Shown piece by piece: positions 36,431 to 47,546 of a DNA stretch of 64,000 bases. Each line of letters starts with the position of its first letter. The stretch's first letter is position 1. Under the pieces are notes generated by a model. That model saw only the letters and a list, made by a program, of their open reading frames with translations, was not told where the DNA came from and did not search any database. Location of the stretch: positions 583,740 to 647,739 of the forward strand of contig SMMW01000074.1 in NCBI GenBank assembly GCA_004794655.1. Reading direction: 5' to 3'. Position numbers and translations under genes: made by a program. This DNA is from Marisa cornuarietis (Eukaryota; Mollusca; Gastropoda; Architaenioglossa; Ampullariidae).

Positions 36431-37690
36431 GCACTCTCGCGCTTTTGAAGGGAGGGGGATAGAGGAGGAACGGAGAAATGAGCTCGGAGCTTTGACGGAT
36501 GTACAAAAATGTTCGTGGATCTACATCACACGTCACATTCACATCACCTTCTCAGTCTCTGTTTCTATTTTCACCCAAAGGGAACCCTTCACTCTTCTTT
36601 TCTCCAAGTGTTCGTTACGCTTGCGAAACAGATGAAAGACAGAATGAATAAGTGAAGCAAAGAAAGAAAAATATACAAGAAGAAAAAAGGAAATAAAAGT
36701 GGGTAGACAGACGTTGTACGGAAAACTTCCTTGAAATGAAACACACACTTAGATGCTTACTGTAAATAATTTGAAAAGATACAAGGCCTAAACCTACTGC
36801 AGGATTTCTTTTCTGAAATAAACAAGGCCAATCCAGATTCAGGGAGTTTATTTCTATTGAAAAAGACCAACGAACGTTTATCACTGCAACAGCTTTCATC
36901 TTCCTCGACAGAACCAGCCAGGCGGACTCTTTGATCACTCAACCAAATCAAAGGAAACGTCCGAGTGACTGCCCCCCCCCCCTACTGGCCAAACAAACTG
37001 CTGTCCACAGACAACCTGAAGATAAGCCTCGTGTCTTCACGTGGTGTCTTCCCGTCGCTCCTTCTGGGTCACCATGTTGAATACTTCTTAAAGGTGCAGA
37101 CAAAGCTTCGAGATGGATTTCGTATGGTCCGCTGCTTCCCTACATTGTTATCCTGCTTCTTGCCATGGACACTGGTTTCTTTTTAATTATATAAATGTTG
37201 GAGGAGAAACGAGAAACACTATATATATTTATCTACGTGTGATAACTGAGAGGAGAAGGACCTTCTCCCAGCACTGAGTTCAAATGTAATAAAAATAATA
37301 ATAATGTGTTGACACCTTCTCTTCACCTGCTTATTTTGTCAGGCGCCAGACGCACTTACGAGAGGGAGTGAAAAGGGAGATAAACCACAACAGCAGGTGT
37401 CGACAGTTAGAATAACGCACACAAAGTATGCACCGTTCAGACGGCTGCTACATTCTCTCATAAATACTCTCATAAATACTCTTCCCCCACAAGTGCTTAG
37501 TGATGTCTGTGAGCAAATCTCTGTCTTACTGCTAGTTCTCCACAGGTTTAGGGTTACAGTTAAAGCTGTATTTCACATAAAAAATGTTACCTAGTTCTGC
37601 TTCCATACATTTATCACCCTTTAACGGTGAAAATGTCCTCTTTGCCTGCTCACCTGGTTACTTCACTCAGACTGGACTGGCAGACGGTGG
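36431..37690. other. No gene recognised
   Basis: Mixed AT-rich sequence with a C-tract at 36,972-36,981 and a 13-bp direct repeat near 37,455-37,480. Confidence 0.4.
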
Positions 37691-37765
37691 CCTCGATGGC
37701 GCAGGGGTTCACATATCGCTTGTCATCTTAACGGTGAAGATTGTTCGGGTTCGTATCCTGTCTCG
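37691..37765 (+). mobile_element. tRNA-derived SINE head
   Basis: An A box ATGGCGCAGGGG (37,696-37,707) and a B box GGTTCGTATCC (37,748-37,758) are 52 bp apart, the normal internal promoter spacing. The arms do not form a proper cloverleaf, so it is a SINE or tRNA pseudogene and not a functional tRNA. The 3' body is unresolved. Confidence 0.5.
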
Positions 37766-38594
37766 CGGTGTCTATCTCCCTTCGTTACACCACCCGACCA
37801 CCAGAGCACATAACTGTCACCAAGCCGGAGTTTCTAACAAACAAATCAACCAACCTTTCCAATAGCATGAAAAATTGGCATTACCTACACCCGCTGTTCT
37901 CTACTATAAGTTCAAAGACACCGAAGTCAAAGATGATTATTGCTTGGGCGAGGGTCTGATGACAAAACTATGCTTGACCGTGAGTTACTTTCACTCTACG
38001 CTACTTCTTCCAGTCTCACCCAAATTAAGTAGGACATGTCAACTGCAATCTCTTAAACACTAATTATGCAAATCTATTAATGTAATTTGCAATCATGTTC
38101 CTCTGTTAAGTTCTGGAAGGCAGCTATAAAATTACTTTTATCATCATCAGCAGCAGAGGGATGTTAATGTTTTCATTGATGTTGCTTAGGTGTTAAGTTC
38201 CATGCGATTGTGCAGTTCTTTTATAACCTGTAGTAATCTACGTCAGAACCAGCAGCGACTAATCACAACACGGAGGACACGTCAGCCAGGTGTCGCCTGC
38301 ATCATGAAAGCTCGATTTTTCAATCTGACTTGAAGTCACCTATACAGATCTCTCTCGCCGATTACATAGAGTAGCACGTGTCTTTGATGTCCGCCGCCGT
38401 ACCCGGGGACGTGGCCAGGAGTCATTACCATGGATACCAATAAGGTGCACGTGCCGACGGAACGCCTTCAGGTGCACTCGCCTGCTGATGGCGGCGCTAC
38501 GGGCGTGGCCACCTCATTAAATATTCATGAGTTCCGTCTCAAAGTCTGATGTTAACCAGGGGGAGCTAACTCGTCTTTCGTATTTTCAGCTGCT
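37766..38594. other. No gene; high-complexity block 38,340-38,560
   Basis: The last part carries CACGTG (38,450), CAGGTG (38,470) and a near-palindrome CTCATTAAATATTCATGAG (38,513-38,531). It looks like regulatory DNA, but this is inference only. Confidence 0.25.
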
Positions 38595-39866
38595 GCCCGT
38601 AATGACTATACTGACTAGTGCCCGTGACGACCGTGATGACTGTTCCTCTTGATGATTGTGCTGACTAGTGCCAGTAATGACTATACTGACTAGTGCCAGT
38701 GATGACTATACTGACTAGTGCCCGTGATGACTATACTGACTAGTGCCAGTAATGACTATACTGACTAGTGCCAGTGATGACTATACTGACTAGTGCCCGT
38801 GACGACTGTGCTCACTAGTGCCAGTAATGACTGTGATGACTGTTCCTTTTGATGACTGTGCCCACTAGTGCCAGTAATGACTGTGCTGACTAGTGCCAGT
38901 ACTGACTGTGCTGACTAGTGCCAGTAATGACTATACTGACTAGTGCTGGTAATGACTGTGCTGACTAGTGCCAGTAATGACTATGCCCACTAGTGCCAGT
39001 AATGGCTGTGATGACTGTTCCTCTTGATGATTGTGCTGACTAGTGCCAGTAATGACTATACTGACTAGTGCCCGTGATGACTGTGCTGACTAGTGCCAGT
39101 AATGACTATGCCCACTAGTGCCAGTAATGGCTGTGATGACTGTTCCTCTTGATGATTGTGCTGACTAGTGCCAGTAATGACTATACTGACTAGTGCCCGT
39201 GATGACTATACTGACTAGTGCCAGTGATGACTATACTGACTAGTGCCCGTGATGACTATACTGACTAGTGCCAGTAATGACTATACTGACTAGTGCCAGT
39301 GATGACTATACTGACTAGTGCCCGTGACGACTGTGCTCACTAGTGCCAGTAATGACTGTGATGACTGTTCCTTTTGATGACTGTGCCCACTAGTGCCAGT
39401 ACTGACTGTGCTGACTAGTGCCAGTACTGACTGTGCTGACTAGTGCCAGTAATGACTATACTGACTAGTGCCGGTAATGACTGTGCTGACTAGTGCCAGT
39501 AATGACTATGCCCACTAGTGCCAGTAATGGCTGTGATGACTGTTCCTCTTGATGATTGTGCTGACTAGTGCCAGTAATGACTATACTGACTAGTGCCCGT
39601 GATGACTATACTGACTAGTGCCAGTAATGACTATACTGACTAGTGCCCGTGATGACTATACTGACTAGTGCCAGTAATGACTATACTGACTAGTGCCCGT
39701 GATGACTGTTCCTCTTGATGATTGTGCTGACTAGTGCCAGTAATGACTATACTGACTAGTGCCCGTGATGACTATACTGACTAGTGCCAGTAATGACTAT
39801 ACTGACTAGTGCCAGTAATGACTATACTGACTAGTGCCCGTGATGACTGTCCCCACTAGTGCCCTT
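38595..39866. repeat. 25-bp minisatellite with higher-order structure
   Basis: About 50 units carrying the core TGACTAGTGCC then AGTAATGA or CGTGATGA. A marker block TGTTCCTCTTGATGA recurs at 38,641, 38,841, 39,016, 39,141, 39,366, 39,541 and 39,707. Pairs of these are 500 or 525 bp apart, showing a larger duplicated period. Stops in all frames. Confidence 0.95.
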
Positions 39867-40328
39867 GGATGTGACACGATGTTAGCAACACAAGAAACTT
39901 GAAGGTATCTGTGTTTTGACGAAAGCGGCGAGTTTTCTTAGCTGATCCGATGTCGATAAAAGTGAAAGCGACTTGCTAACGATTCTTCTCTTTCTTATCA
40001 CTAACTGTCCTCACTGTGCAAAGTCATGGGCAACAGTTCTGTATGCCTGAACCATCACAAGCTTATGCCACGTCTCTTGGGTCAAAGGTGAAATACTCTG
40101 ATAAATGAAAAATTACTGATGTATCACGCACTATTTTATTTGGTCGTCTTCTTTATTCATCCATCGACTCGTTTTTTTCCACATTCCTTCCTTATTTCTT
40201 TTTACTTTTCTCTTATTTTATTCTTTTTTTTCCATTTTTTCATTTCTTTCTTTTCTTCTCCTTGATTTGGTTTTCCCTGTATCTAATATTACATGTTTAT
40301 ATTACAGTATGATGAAATATCTAGGAAC
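39867..40328. other. No gene recognised; T-rich
   Basis: Unique then strongly T-rich (40,140-40,270). Confidence 0.4.
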
Positions 40329-40700
40329 TCATTTCAGAGCCTGTGCTATTGCCATGCTTGTTTTGTTCTCAGCAATGCAAGTCGCGGTGGTAGACTGTGT
40401 GATTTTTGTAGGCTGTAAGAGATCGCCTTGAGAGTCTGCTCCAAATGTAAACATGGGAGCGGAAAGATGTTTCCTTCTGCCACCACTTTGGTCCGTATGG
40501 TCTGCCTTAGCTGGGACAAATGTGTGTTCGTTGGCTGGAATTTCCCAGAGTGGAAGAATTCTCTGTCGGACAGCCTTGGCACGGACACCAAAGAAATTCT
40601 TCCCACACTCTAATCGTCGGAGCTGAGATTTTGGGGAGGAGGGAGTCCACAGAGCTGACGAGGAGGCTGGAACTGTAGCATGATTGCTTTCATCCGGCAT
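40329..40700 (-). CDS. Hypothetical ORF, 123 codons
   Basis: An ATG frame on the minus strand ends in TGA at 40,329-40,331. The composition is mixed and natural-looking (RRLECGKNFFGVRAKAVRQ, PLWEIPANEHTFVPAKADH). A second minus frame is also open over the same DNA. The upstream frame opens a few codons before the ATG. No family, signal peptide or splice pair is recognised. It may be a terminal exon or chance. Confidence 0.2.
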   Translation of the reverse strand: MPDESNHATVPASSSALWTPSSPKSQLRRLECGKNFFGVRAKAVRQRILPLWEIPANEHTFVPAKADHTDQSGGRRKHLSAPMFTFGADSQGDLLQPTKITQSTTATCIAENKTSMAIAQALK

Positions 40701-40703
40701 CAA

Positions 40704-41017
40704 AAGGGAGGAAACCTCTGCTGCTGCCTTATCAGTTATCTTTCCGTGACGTCAGATTATTTTCATAATGAAATGAGAGGGTGGCGCTCTGTTTCCTCCG
40801 GAAACTTGCGAGATAACCTCCTCCCACTTGACGAGCCGAGGATGTCGTGGGGCTCTTGTTGCAGGAGTGCGAGGAGACAATGGTCTGCAGTGTGTGGCAG
40901 TCGCCAGAGAAAGGACCGCGGACAGGACCCACCTTCGAGCATCAGAAATGAGAAGACTGCTTCACGTGCACAATGAAGCAGTACAACCAGGACACGTCAA
41001 TAAAAGTAAGAAAAATT
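40704..41017. other. No gene recognised
   Basis: GC-richer unique sequence before the 43-bp array. Confidence 0.4.
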
Positions 41018-41176
41018 CCCTACGTGATACAACCTACACGACGTAGTCTAGATCATCAATCCCTACGTGATACAACCTACACGACGTAGTCTAGATCATC
41101 AATCCCTACGTGACACAACCTACACGACGTAGTCTAGATCATCAATCCCTACGTGACACAACCTACACAACGTAGT
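41018..41176. repeat. 43-bp tandem repeat, ~3.7 copies
   Basis: Each unit holds CTACGT and ACGTAG about 15 bp apart as an inverted repeat, then CTAGATCATCAAT. Copies differ at one base (GATACAA or GACACAA). Confidence 0.95.
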
Positions 41177-41665
41177 ATTCAGACGAGGCGCTGCCAAGCC
41201 GCGAATTACTTGACACTGTACTCTCCACAGGTGAAGGAAGGAAAGTACAGACATGAACAGAAGATGTTAAGTGCATCCTCTGATGTTTGGAAGGCGCACA
41301 TCACGTGAGCAGAAAGTTTTCAAATATATTTTTGCCAAATATTCAGCAGCGAGAGACGATGTCACGTTGATAAGTCTAACAGGATTATTGAGGCGCCAAT
41401 GGGAGGTTCAGATGTTTGGCCCATCTTCAGCCTGGGATCCGAGGTAAACTTCCAGGATCACCATGGGAGAAGAGAAGCATTCTCTAAAATTAAAATTTGG
41501 TCTCTGCGTCAGATGGCGCGCTGTCCTCTTCCTGTCTGATAATAAATTACAGACAAAGCTGTATTATATTGAATTATATTTGTCTGCCATTTTCTAATAC
41601 ACGTCTGCCTCTTCCAGCCAGGTTTATGTCGAACTCTAGCTGACTTCTCAACCCCTCCCCGCCCA

Positions 41666-41669
<4 letters not shown>
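41177..41669. other. No gene recognised
   Basis: Unique sequence only. Confidence 0.4.
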
Positions 41670-41719
<50 letters not shown>

Positions 41720-41725
41720 AAGAGA
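41670..41725. repeat. (GT)n(GA)n microsatellite
   Basis: About 15 GT units then GA units. Confidence 0.95.
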
Positions 41726-42045
41726 GTGAGAGTCATCAAGCGACCATCCGATAGACAGAAAGAATTTAATGTCCTCAAAAACCTCGGAAAGCCTCAAAGT
41801 ATTATTATTAATGATATTGTTAATAATATATTCGTCTGTCTGTCTCATTCCTTTCTCTCTCACTCTGTTTCTCTCTTTCTCTCTCTCTCTGCATGTCACC
41901 ATGCACTCTAAGCACGCGAACTGCACATCATACCAGCATGGCTGCTTTCATAATGGGCAGCTAACGAGCAGCAGAATTTTCTCTAGGTGTCTGTTCTTCT
42001 CTTGTCCCCGCCTTTTTAAGTCTATTTTTAGCAAGTGGTGGCAGT

Positions 42046-42046
42046 C

Positions 42047-42079
<33 letters not shown>
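42046..42079. repeat. (ATG)n trinucleotide microsatellite
   Basis: About 11 units. Confidence 0.95.
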
Positions 42080-42229
42080 TAGAACAAGTAAGTAGCTGTG
42101 AGTTTCTCTCGATGAAAAATCATACCCCAGGCTGTAATTAGTGATCTCGATATTTTGAAACGTTTTCGCTATACACCGGAGGATCAAAGCACACAGACAT
42201 GTCACTCAGTCAAACGACAGTTTACTCAT

Positions 42230-43000
42230 GAGCCCGAGTCACACAGCAGCCTGCGCACGCACCCGAGTAACACGACAATCTGTGCATTTAACGGACATCA
42301 GCCTCCACACGTCCCCCAGTAACATGTCACTTAGTGCATGTAGCTCTGTAAGGAATACGCCACTGTCACATGTAGGGTGCGCACGTCACAAGGAACACTC
42401 CCCTGTCACATGTAGGGTGCGCACGTCACAAGGAACACTCCCCTGTCACATGTAGGGTGCGCACGTCACAAGGAACACTCCCCTGTCACATGTAGGGTGC
42501 GCACGTCACAAGGAACACTCCCCTGTCACATGTAGGGTGCGCACGTCACAAGGAACACTCCCCTGTCACATGTAGGGTGCGCACGTCACAAGGAACACTC
42601 CCCTGTCACATGTAGGGTGCGCACGTCACAAGGAACACTCCCCTGTCACATGTGGGGTGCGTACGTCACAAGGAACACGCCACTATAACATGCAGTGTGC
42701 CCACGTCACCGAGTAACGTGCCACTGTAACATGCAGTGTGCGCACGTAACAAAGCAACATGCCACTGTCACATGCACTGTGCGCACGTCACTAAGTTACA
42801 CCATTGTCGCATGCAGTGTGCGCGCGTAACAAAGTAACACGCCACTGTCACATGTAATATGCTCACGTCACTAAGTTTCACCATTGTCACGTGCAGTGTG
42901 CTCACGTCACTAAGTTACACCATTGTCACGTGCAGTGTGCTCACGTCACTAAGTTACACCATTGTCACGTGCAGTGTGCGCACGTCACCAGTGCCATGTA
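42230..43000. repeat. 40-bp minisatellite with diverged flanks
   Basis: About eight homogeneous units (42,349-42,690) contain CACATGTAGGGTGCGCACGT, with the palindrome GTGCGCAC. On either side related but diverged units of about 34-45 bp (core CATGCAGTGTGCGCACGT) extend the array. Confidence 0.95.
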
Positions 43001-43053
43001 AGCGAGTTAGGCGGCAGGTTGTACAAGCGCTGGGCCTGCATGGCTGCATGTGG

Positions 43054-43056
<3 letters not shown>

Positions 43057-43102
<46 letters not shown>
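43057..43102. repeat. (GT)n microsatellite
   Basis: About 23 units, some 55 bp beyond the end of the 40-bp array. Confidence 0.97.
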
Positions 43103-43105
<3 letters not shown>

Positions 43106-43366
43106 ACGAGAGTAAATACGTCCATGACAGCGCGGAATAAAAGCCGCCCTTGTTATTGAGAGCCTCGCATCTGGCAAGATGTTTTCTATACGAAGCTAAA
43201 GATCAAACTCGGGGGACATCCATCAAAAGTGTCTTCTGCGTCTGTAGTCTCCATTCTCCTTCATTGCCTCCCCTGACCTTTGGCCTCACGCGGCATCGAT
43301 CAGGGAAGACGAGAAAGGTTACGCGTCGCCGAGGTGGCAGGTCAAAAGTCAGAGATTTTCTGTCCT

Positions 43367-43436
43367 CCTCCATGATTGATTGTGTGAGGTATCAGTCTAT
43401 TCCTCCATGATTGATTGTGTGAGGTATCAGTCTATT
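43367..43436. repeat. Perfect 35-bp tandem duplication
   Basis: Two identical copies starting CCTCCATGATTGATTG and ending CAGTCTATT lie head to tail. Confidence 0.95.
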
Positions 43437-45264
43437 GAACTCAGACGTCTTGATCAAAACGTCTGTAGTCCCCATATTTTTGTGTCTCCGTGGTTTCTTG
43501 CCTTTCTTGGGAAGAAGGATAGTTTTTTTTTTCTCCTGGTGCTGGCTAGTTAAGATTTGAACCAGAAAATGGCAAAAGAATGATGTTTAGACAGAGTGAC
43601 CAGGGCTGAGTGGTGGTGCTTGGGTCAACAAACTCTGGGCCATAGAAGCGACATAACTAGATGTCTTGATTATTCACTCTTGTTCGCTCCACCTCTCGCT
43701 CAATCTGCCTCCCTCCTCCCTCTACCCCTCCTCTGCCTTACGAATGTAATGGGGGCCGCAGTATTTTCAATGAGCAAGAGAAGGACAGGATTTGCTAAAC
43801 CTCATTTTTCAAATCCGTGTTCATCTTTTTTATTCTTATGAGACCTAGAGTCCTGCAAGAACCATTTTAATTGCAATTATCCTGAAAAAAATAGTTGGAT
43901 CTTGAAGTTCACAGTAATACTTGAACCTAATAAAGTTGCATGAGTATAACATCTCTTTTTTTCATTCATTCGCTCTTTTCTTTTTAATTCTTTTTTTCTT
44001 TCTTACGTTCTTCTTGTGTTTCCTTCTACTTTAAGAGTTCATCCTATTTTTTTTATAAAAAGTACTTAAACTCCTTTTTTTAATTTAGACATTGAAAATC
44101 GGATATGAAATTGCTGCCTAATCTTCATCCTCAAGCATGACTCAGTCTCTCCCCCTAAAAAAATGACTCATAAAATACTTTAAATTTCGAATTTCACTTT
44201 GTTGTGTATTGACTGTAGGCGGGCCGCCTCAACATGAGGATTAATAGGCTGCTGAGGGTCTTGAGCGATTAACGCTTCCTCCCCCCACCCCCCATGTTAC
44301 AGTCAGCAGCACAAACTGAGTCTCGCTCATCGCTCGAGATTCCAAGAGCTTGGAAGGTGATGGCCGCGCTTCCTGAGTAATATTTCGCAGAAAACTGACA
44401 TAAAATGAAGTGGATGTCACTTAATGGCTCGCGGTGTGACATCTGATGGCTCTCTGCAAGAGTTATCATGTCTTTTATATATACCATTTTTTAACCTTTT
44501 ATAAACCTTTTTAACCTTTTATAAACCTTTTTTTCTTTCTTTCCTTTCTTTTGTCAGTAATTTGGATTTTTTCATCTCTTTCGATATACGAGTCTTTCTT
44601 CATTGCGTCCACTTTAATTTATTTAAATTTTATTTTATTTTATTTTGACTTATTTTTTTGAGTGTCTTTTGACTCGTACATCTTAATTTTTTTTATTTAT
44701 CTCCCCATTATAAACATTCGTCCAGCCGTGTCTTCCCTGAGCACTAGTAGTCTGCAGGGTGCGGTGTAGTCTACCAGCCTCTGTAGGTTGGTTTCTTGCT
44801 TGCCACTGACCGGAACCCACACCCTGCCCACCCACCACCTGGGTATTTGATTTATTAGGTCAAGTGAAAGGTATCGAAGGGTTGGGTTCAAGCCATACCT
44901 AGACACAGTGAACTACTTACAGTTTACTCACTTTACTGCTTTGATGGACCGTTGGCCTTGAACGCTTTTTTTCTGTTTGCTTTACCTTCTATTTCCTTCA
45001 ATCTTAATTTATCTCTTTTGTTTTACCATAAAAAATTCAGTTATTAAGTTATTGTCGTCATTTTTGCAATTCTTTCTGTATAAATTGCACTCATGCCGAA
45101 GAACGTATTAAAGAAGAAGAAGCGTTCAGCTTTCAATGACAAAAACTGAAAAGAAATATTTATTTTCGTTTTTAAATTAATTTATGGTTTGAATGCCATT
45201 TCATTATGAAGCAGGATCAGAGTACTCCTTTCAGCCAATCCCGAAAACGGGAAGAAATATTTGG
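43437..45264. other. No gene recognised
   Basis: T-rich stretches (43,950-44,100; 44,500-44,700), a 21-bp direct repeat with core AACCTTTTATAAACC at about 44,492-44,532 and a complex block at 44,215-44,350. Confidence 0.4.
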
Positions 45265-45345
45265 CGAAGACGAGATTCGAACCAACATTACACAAGTTTC
45301 ACTGTCTTGGCACCCGGCGGCTTAGTGCTGGTCCTCTGGCCCTTC
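45262..45345 (-). mobile_element. tRNA-derived SINE fragment
   Basis: On the minus strand a B box GGTTCGAATC (45,274-45,283) follows, about 45 nt downstream, an A-box-like CACTAAGCCGCCGGG. The acceptor arm does not pair, so it is not an intact tRNA. Confidence 0.4.
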
Positions 45346-47210
45346 TTCTTGTAATGAGAATTTGATGAAATCGCAGGTCGTTTTAACTTCATCTCGGCTG
45401 TTTGATGATGTCACAGAAAGCAAGCGAAGTCATCTTTCTTGCAGCCAGTGCCACACGATGTGTCATGGTGGATAACTGATGTTCGACAAGGGAAGCAGCC
45501 ATATTAATGGTTCATCAGTTTTCCTTCTTATTCGCCTCTCTCCAAACCAGCTTCTCGCCCACCCTCGTCCTCGCCTCGGTGTGCTGTGAGTTTTTCACGG
45601 TCGTTGAGTCTCAGACAAGTCTGTCATCGTCGGGGACAAGTTTGTTGCTGAATGTACCCCCCCACACACACACCCCCACACCCCTGCTCACACAAATACC
45701 TTCACTAAGCGCACACACGATCTCAGCCTTTCTGTTCTTAGGTAAAGAATAACTGAGACCTTCCAGACGAGAGGCTGACAGTCAGGAAGACATACAGACA
45801 GACATTAAGAAACAAACAAACATAAGCCGCATTAGAAATGACAAACCATCAAGATGACGAGTAGATGTGAAGGAAATAAAATATGTTTGTAAATATGATG
45901 AATCTTATTGCATTAACTTTTCTCTCCGTCTCTGTTGCATTAGCTTCCCTCGTTTTTTTTAAAACCCCATTGTTTATTTTTCTCTTCTCCTGTCTTTCTC
46001 ATCTTTGCCCATTTTTTCTCATCAGCTTCAAGTGAGGCTCGTGAAGAAAGACACACCGCCGACCACACAAATCACTTCAATATATCTTTTCTCTCGCCTT
46101 CATATCTTCACAACCGTCAGCCACACCAGCGGCGTAACCATTGGCAACCGGCAATGAACCTTTCATGCACTGTTTTCTCTTACGAAAGACTCCATTAATA
46201 ACATTCCACACAAACACTCTAGCCCGAGTACTCAGCTTTTTTTCTCTTTCCCGTCAAAATAAATCTCTGGGGAGACATAATGTACAGGGGTAGACGAGAA
46301 ATACCGGAACACGGAATGTTGTAGCGGGAGTGAACCCTCGCATTACAGAAAACCTGCATCGTCAGCATCCGTCAGTCCGATGATCCAGTGTGAGGACAGC
46401 TCACTGCTGACTGCGGGCGTAAACACGGACACATCTGTAAACAGTCTGGCTTGCCCTAGCATATCTCAACATTGGACTTTCTTCTCGCCTGTCTCCTTCT
46501 CTCCCCCCCCCTCTCACACACACACACACACACGCATGTTTAATTAGGGCTCGTGCAGTGTTCACAGTGTTCACATCCGATATTTATTTAGGTTGTGTGT
46601 CTGTATCCACTAACAGCCAGGGCCGGGTGCATAGTTCGCTGCTAACTGCTAGCTGCATGGTTAAGGCATAACAGGCAGCTCCAATGTTATTTTATAAAAT
46701 CTGTAGCTCACCGCTACGTAGCATACTGTGTACCCGTTACTGTGTACCCGTTTCTCACATTGTCCTGCACGTGACCCGATCTCATCACATGACCCGGTTT
46801 TGTTTTTTTATTTTATTAAAGGCATCTCTGATGCGTTCCAGCCACTTTTATCTTCAACTTAAGTGCATTTCAAATGTTGAAATAGATTGAAGACATTCAA
46901 ACTTGACTTGAGAACTGGTTGCACGTGTGATGAGCCCACTCTCTGGAATTCTTTCCGGGTTGAAGAGAGGTCACGTGTCTTCTAGCTGGTCATGCGAGAC
47001 GTGTGCACCATGTCATCAAGGCATACACAACACAACTTACCTCGACAGAAGATAGGACCGGGTCCTTCAGACAGATACAGTGGTCTCTAAGTAGTTCCTA
47101 ATATAAACCCCAGAATTAGCGGCATATTGTCTGCCCCTAGGGCAACATCTGGATGTTTGCTGAAACCACAAGCCCTGGTGTCGAGTTCAGCACGCGCAGG
47201 AGGCGCCCCC
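45346..47210. other. No gene recognised
   Basis: Short CA runs (45,662-45,690; 46,513-46,533) and a 15-bp direct repeat at about 46,724-46,755. Otherwise unique. Confidence 0.4.
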
Positions 47211-47214
47211 CCCC

Positions 47215-47285
47215 CCTGGTCGAGTGGTTAGTGTGTTAACCAGAGCAAACTCTTTGAGATTGTGACTTGCAAACACCTTCTGCTG
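47215..47285 (+). mobile_element. Degraded tRNA-derived SINE head
   Basis: A good A box TGGTCGAGTGGTTAG (47,217-47,231) is followed about 45 bp later by a decayed B box GTGACTTGCAA. The 18-bp array begins directly after it. Confidence 0.45.
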
Positions 47286-47546
47286 ATTGAGAGACAAGGG
47301 GTGACTGAGAGACAAGGGGTGGCTGAGAGACAAGGGGTGACTGAGAGACAAGGGGTGGCTGAGAGACAAGGGGTGACTGAGAGACAAGGGGTGGCTGAGA
47401 GACAAGGGGTGACTGAGAGACAAGGGGTGGCTGAGAGACAAGGGGTGACTGAGAGACAAGGGGTGACTGAGAGACAAGGGGTGCCTGAGAGACAAGGGGT
47501 GACTGAGAGACAAGGGGTGACTGAGAGACAAGGGGTGGCTGAGTTA
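47286..47546. repeat. 18-bp minisatellite
   Basis: About 14 units of GAGACAAGGGGTGACTGA or the GGCTGA variant. Divisible by 3, so several frames stay open (plus unit ERQGVT); these are not taken as genes. Confidence 0.97.

Noticed and set aside
37691..37765. Functional tRNA gene
   Set aside because: A and B boxes are present but the stems do not pair into a cloverleaf; SINE is the better call.
38595..39866. CRISPR-like array of 25-bp repeats
   Set aside because: Units are contiguous without unique spacers, and the DNA is eukaryotic in character.
46621..46690. Possible third MITE end (GGGCCGGGTGCATAG)
   Set aside because: No matching inverted end was found nearby.
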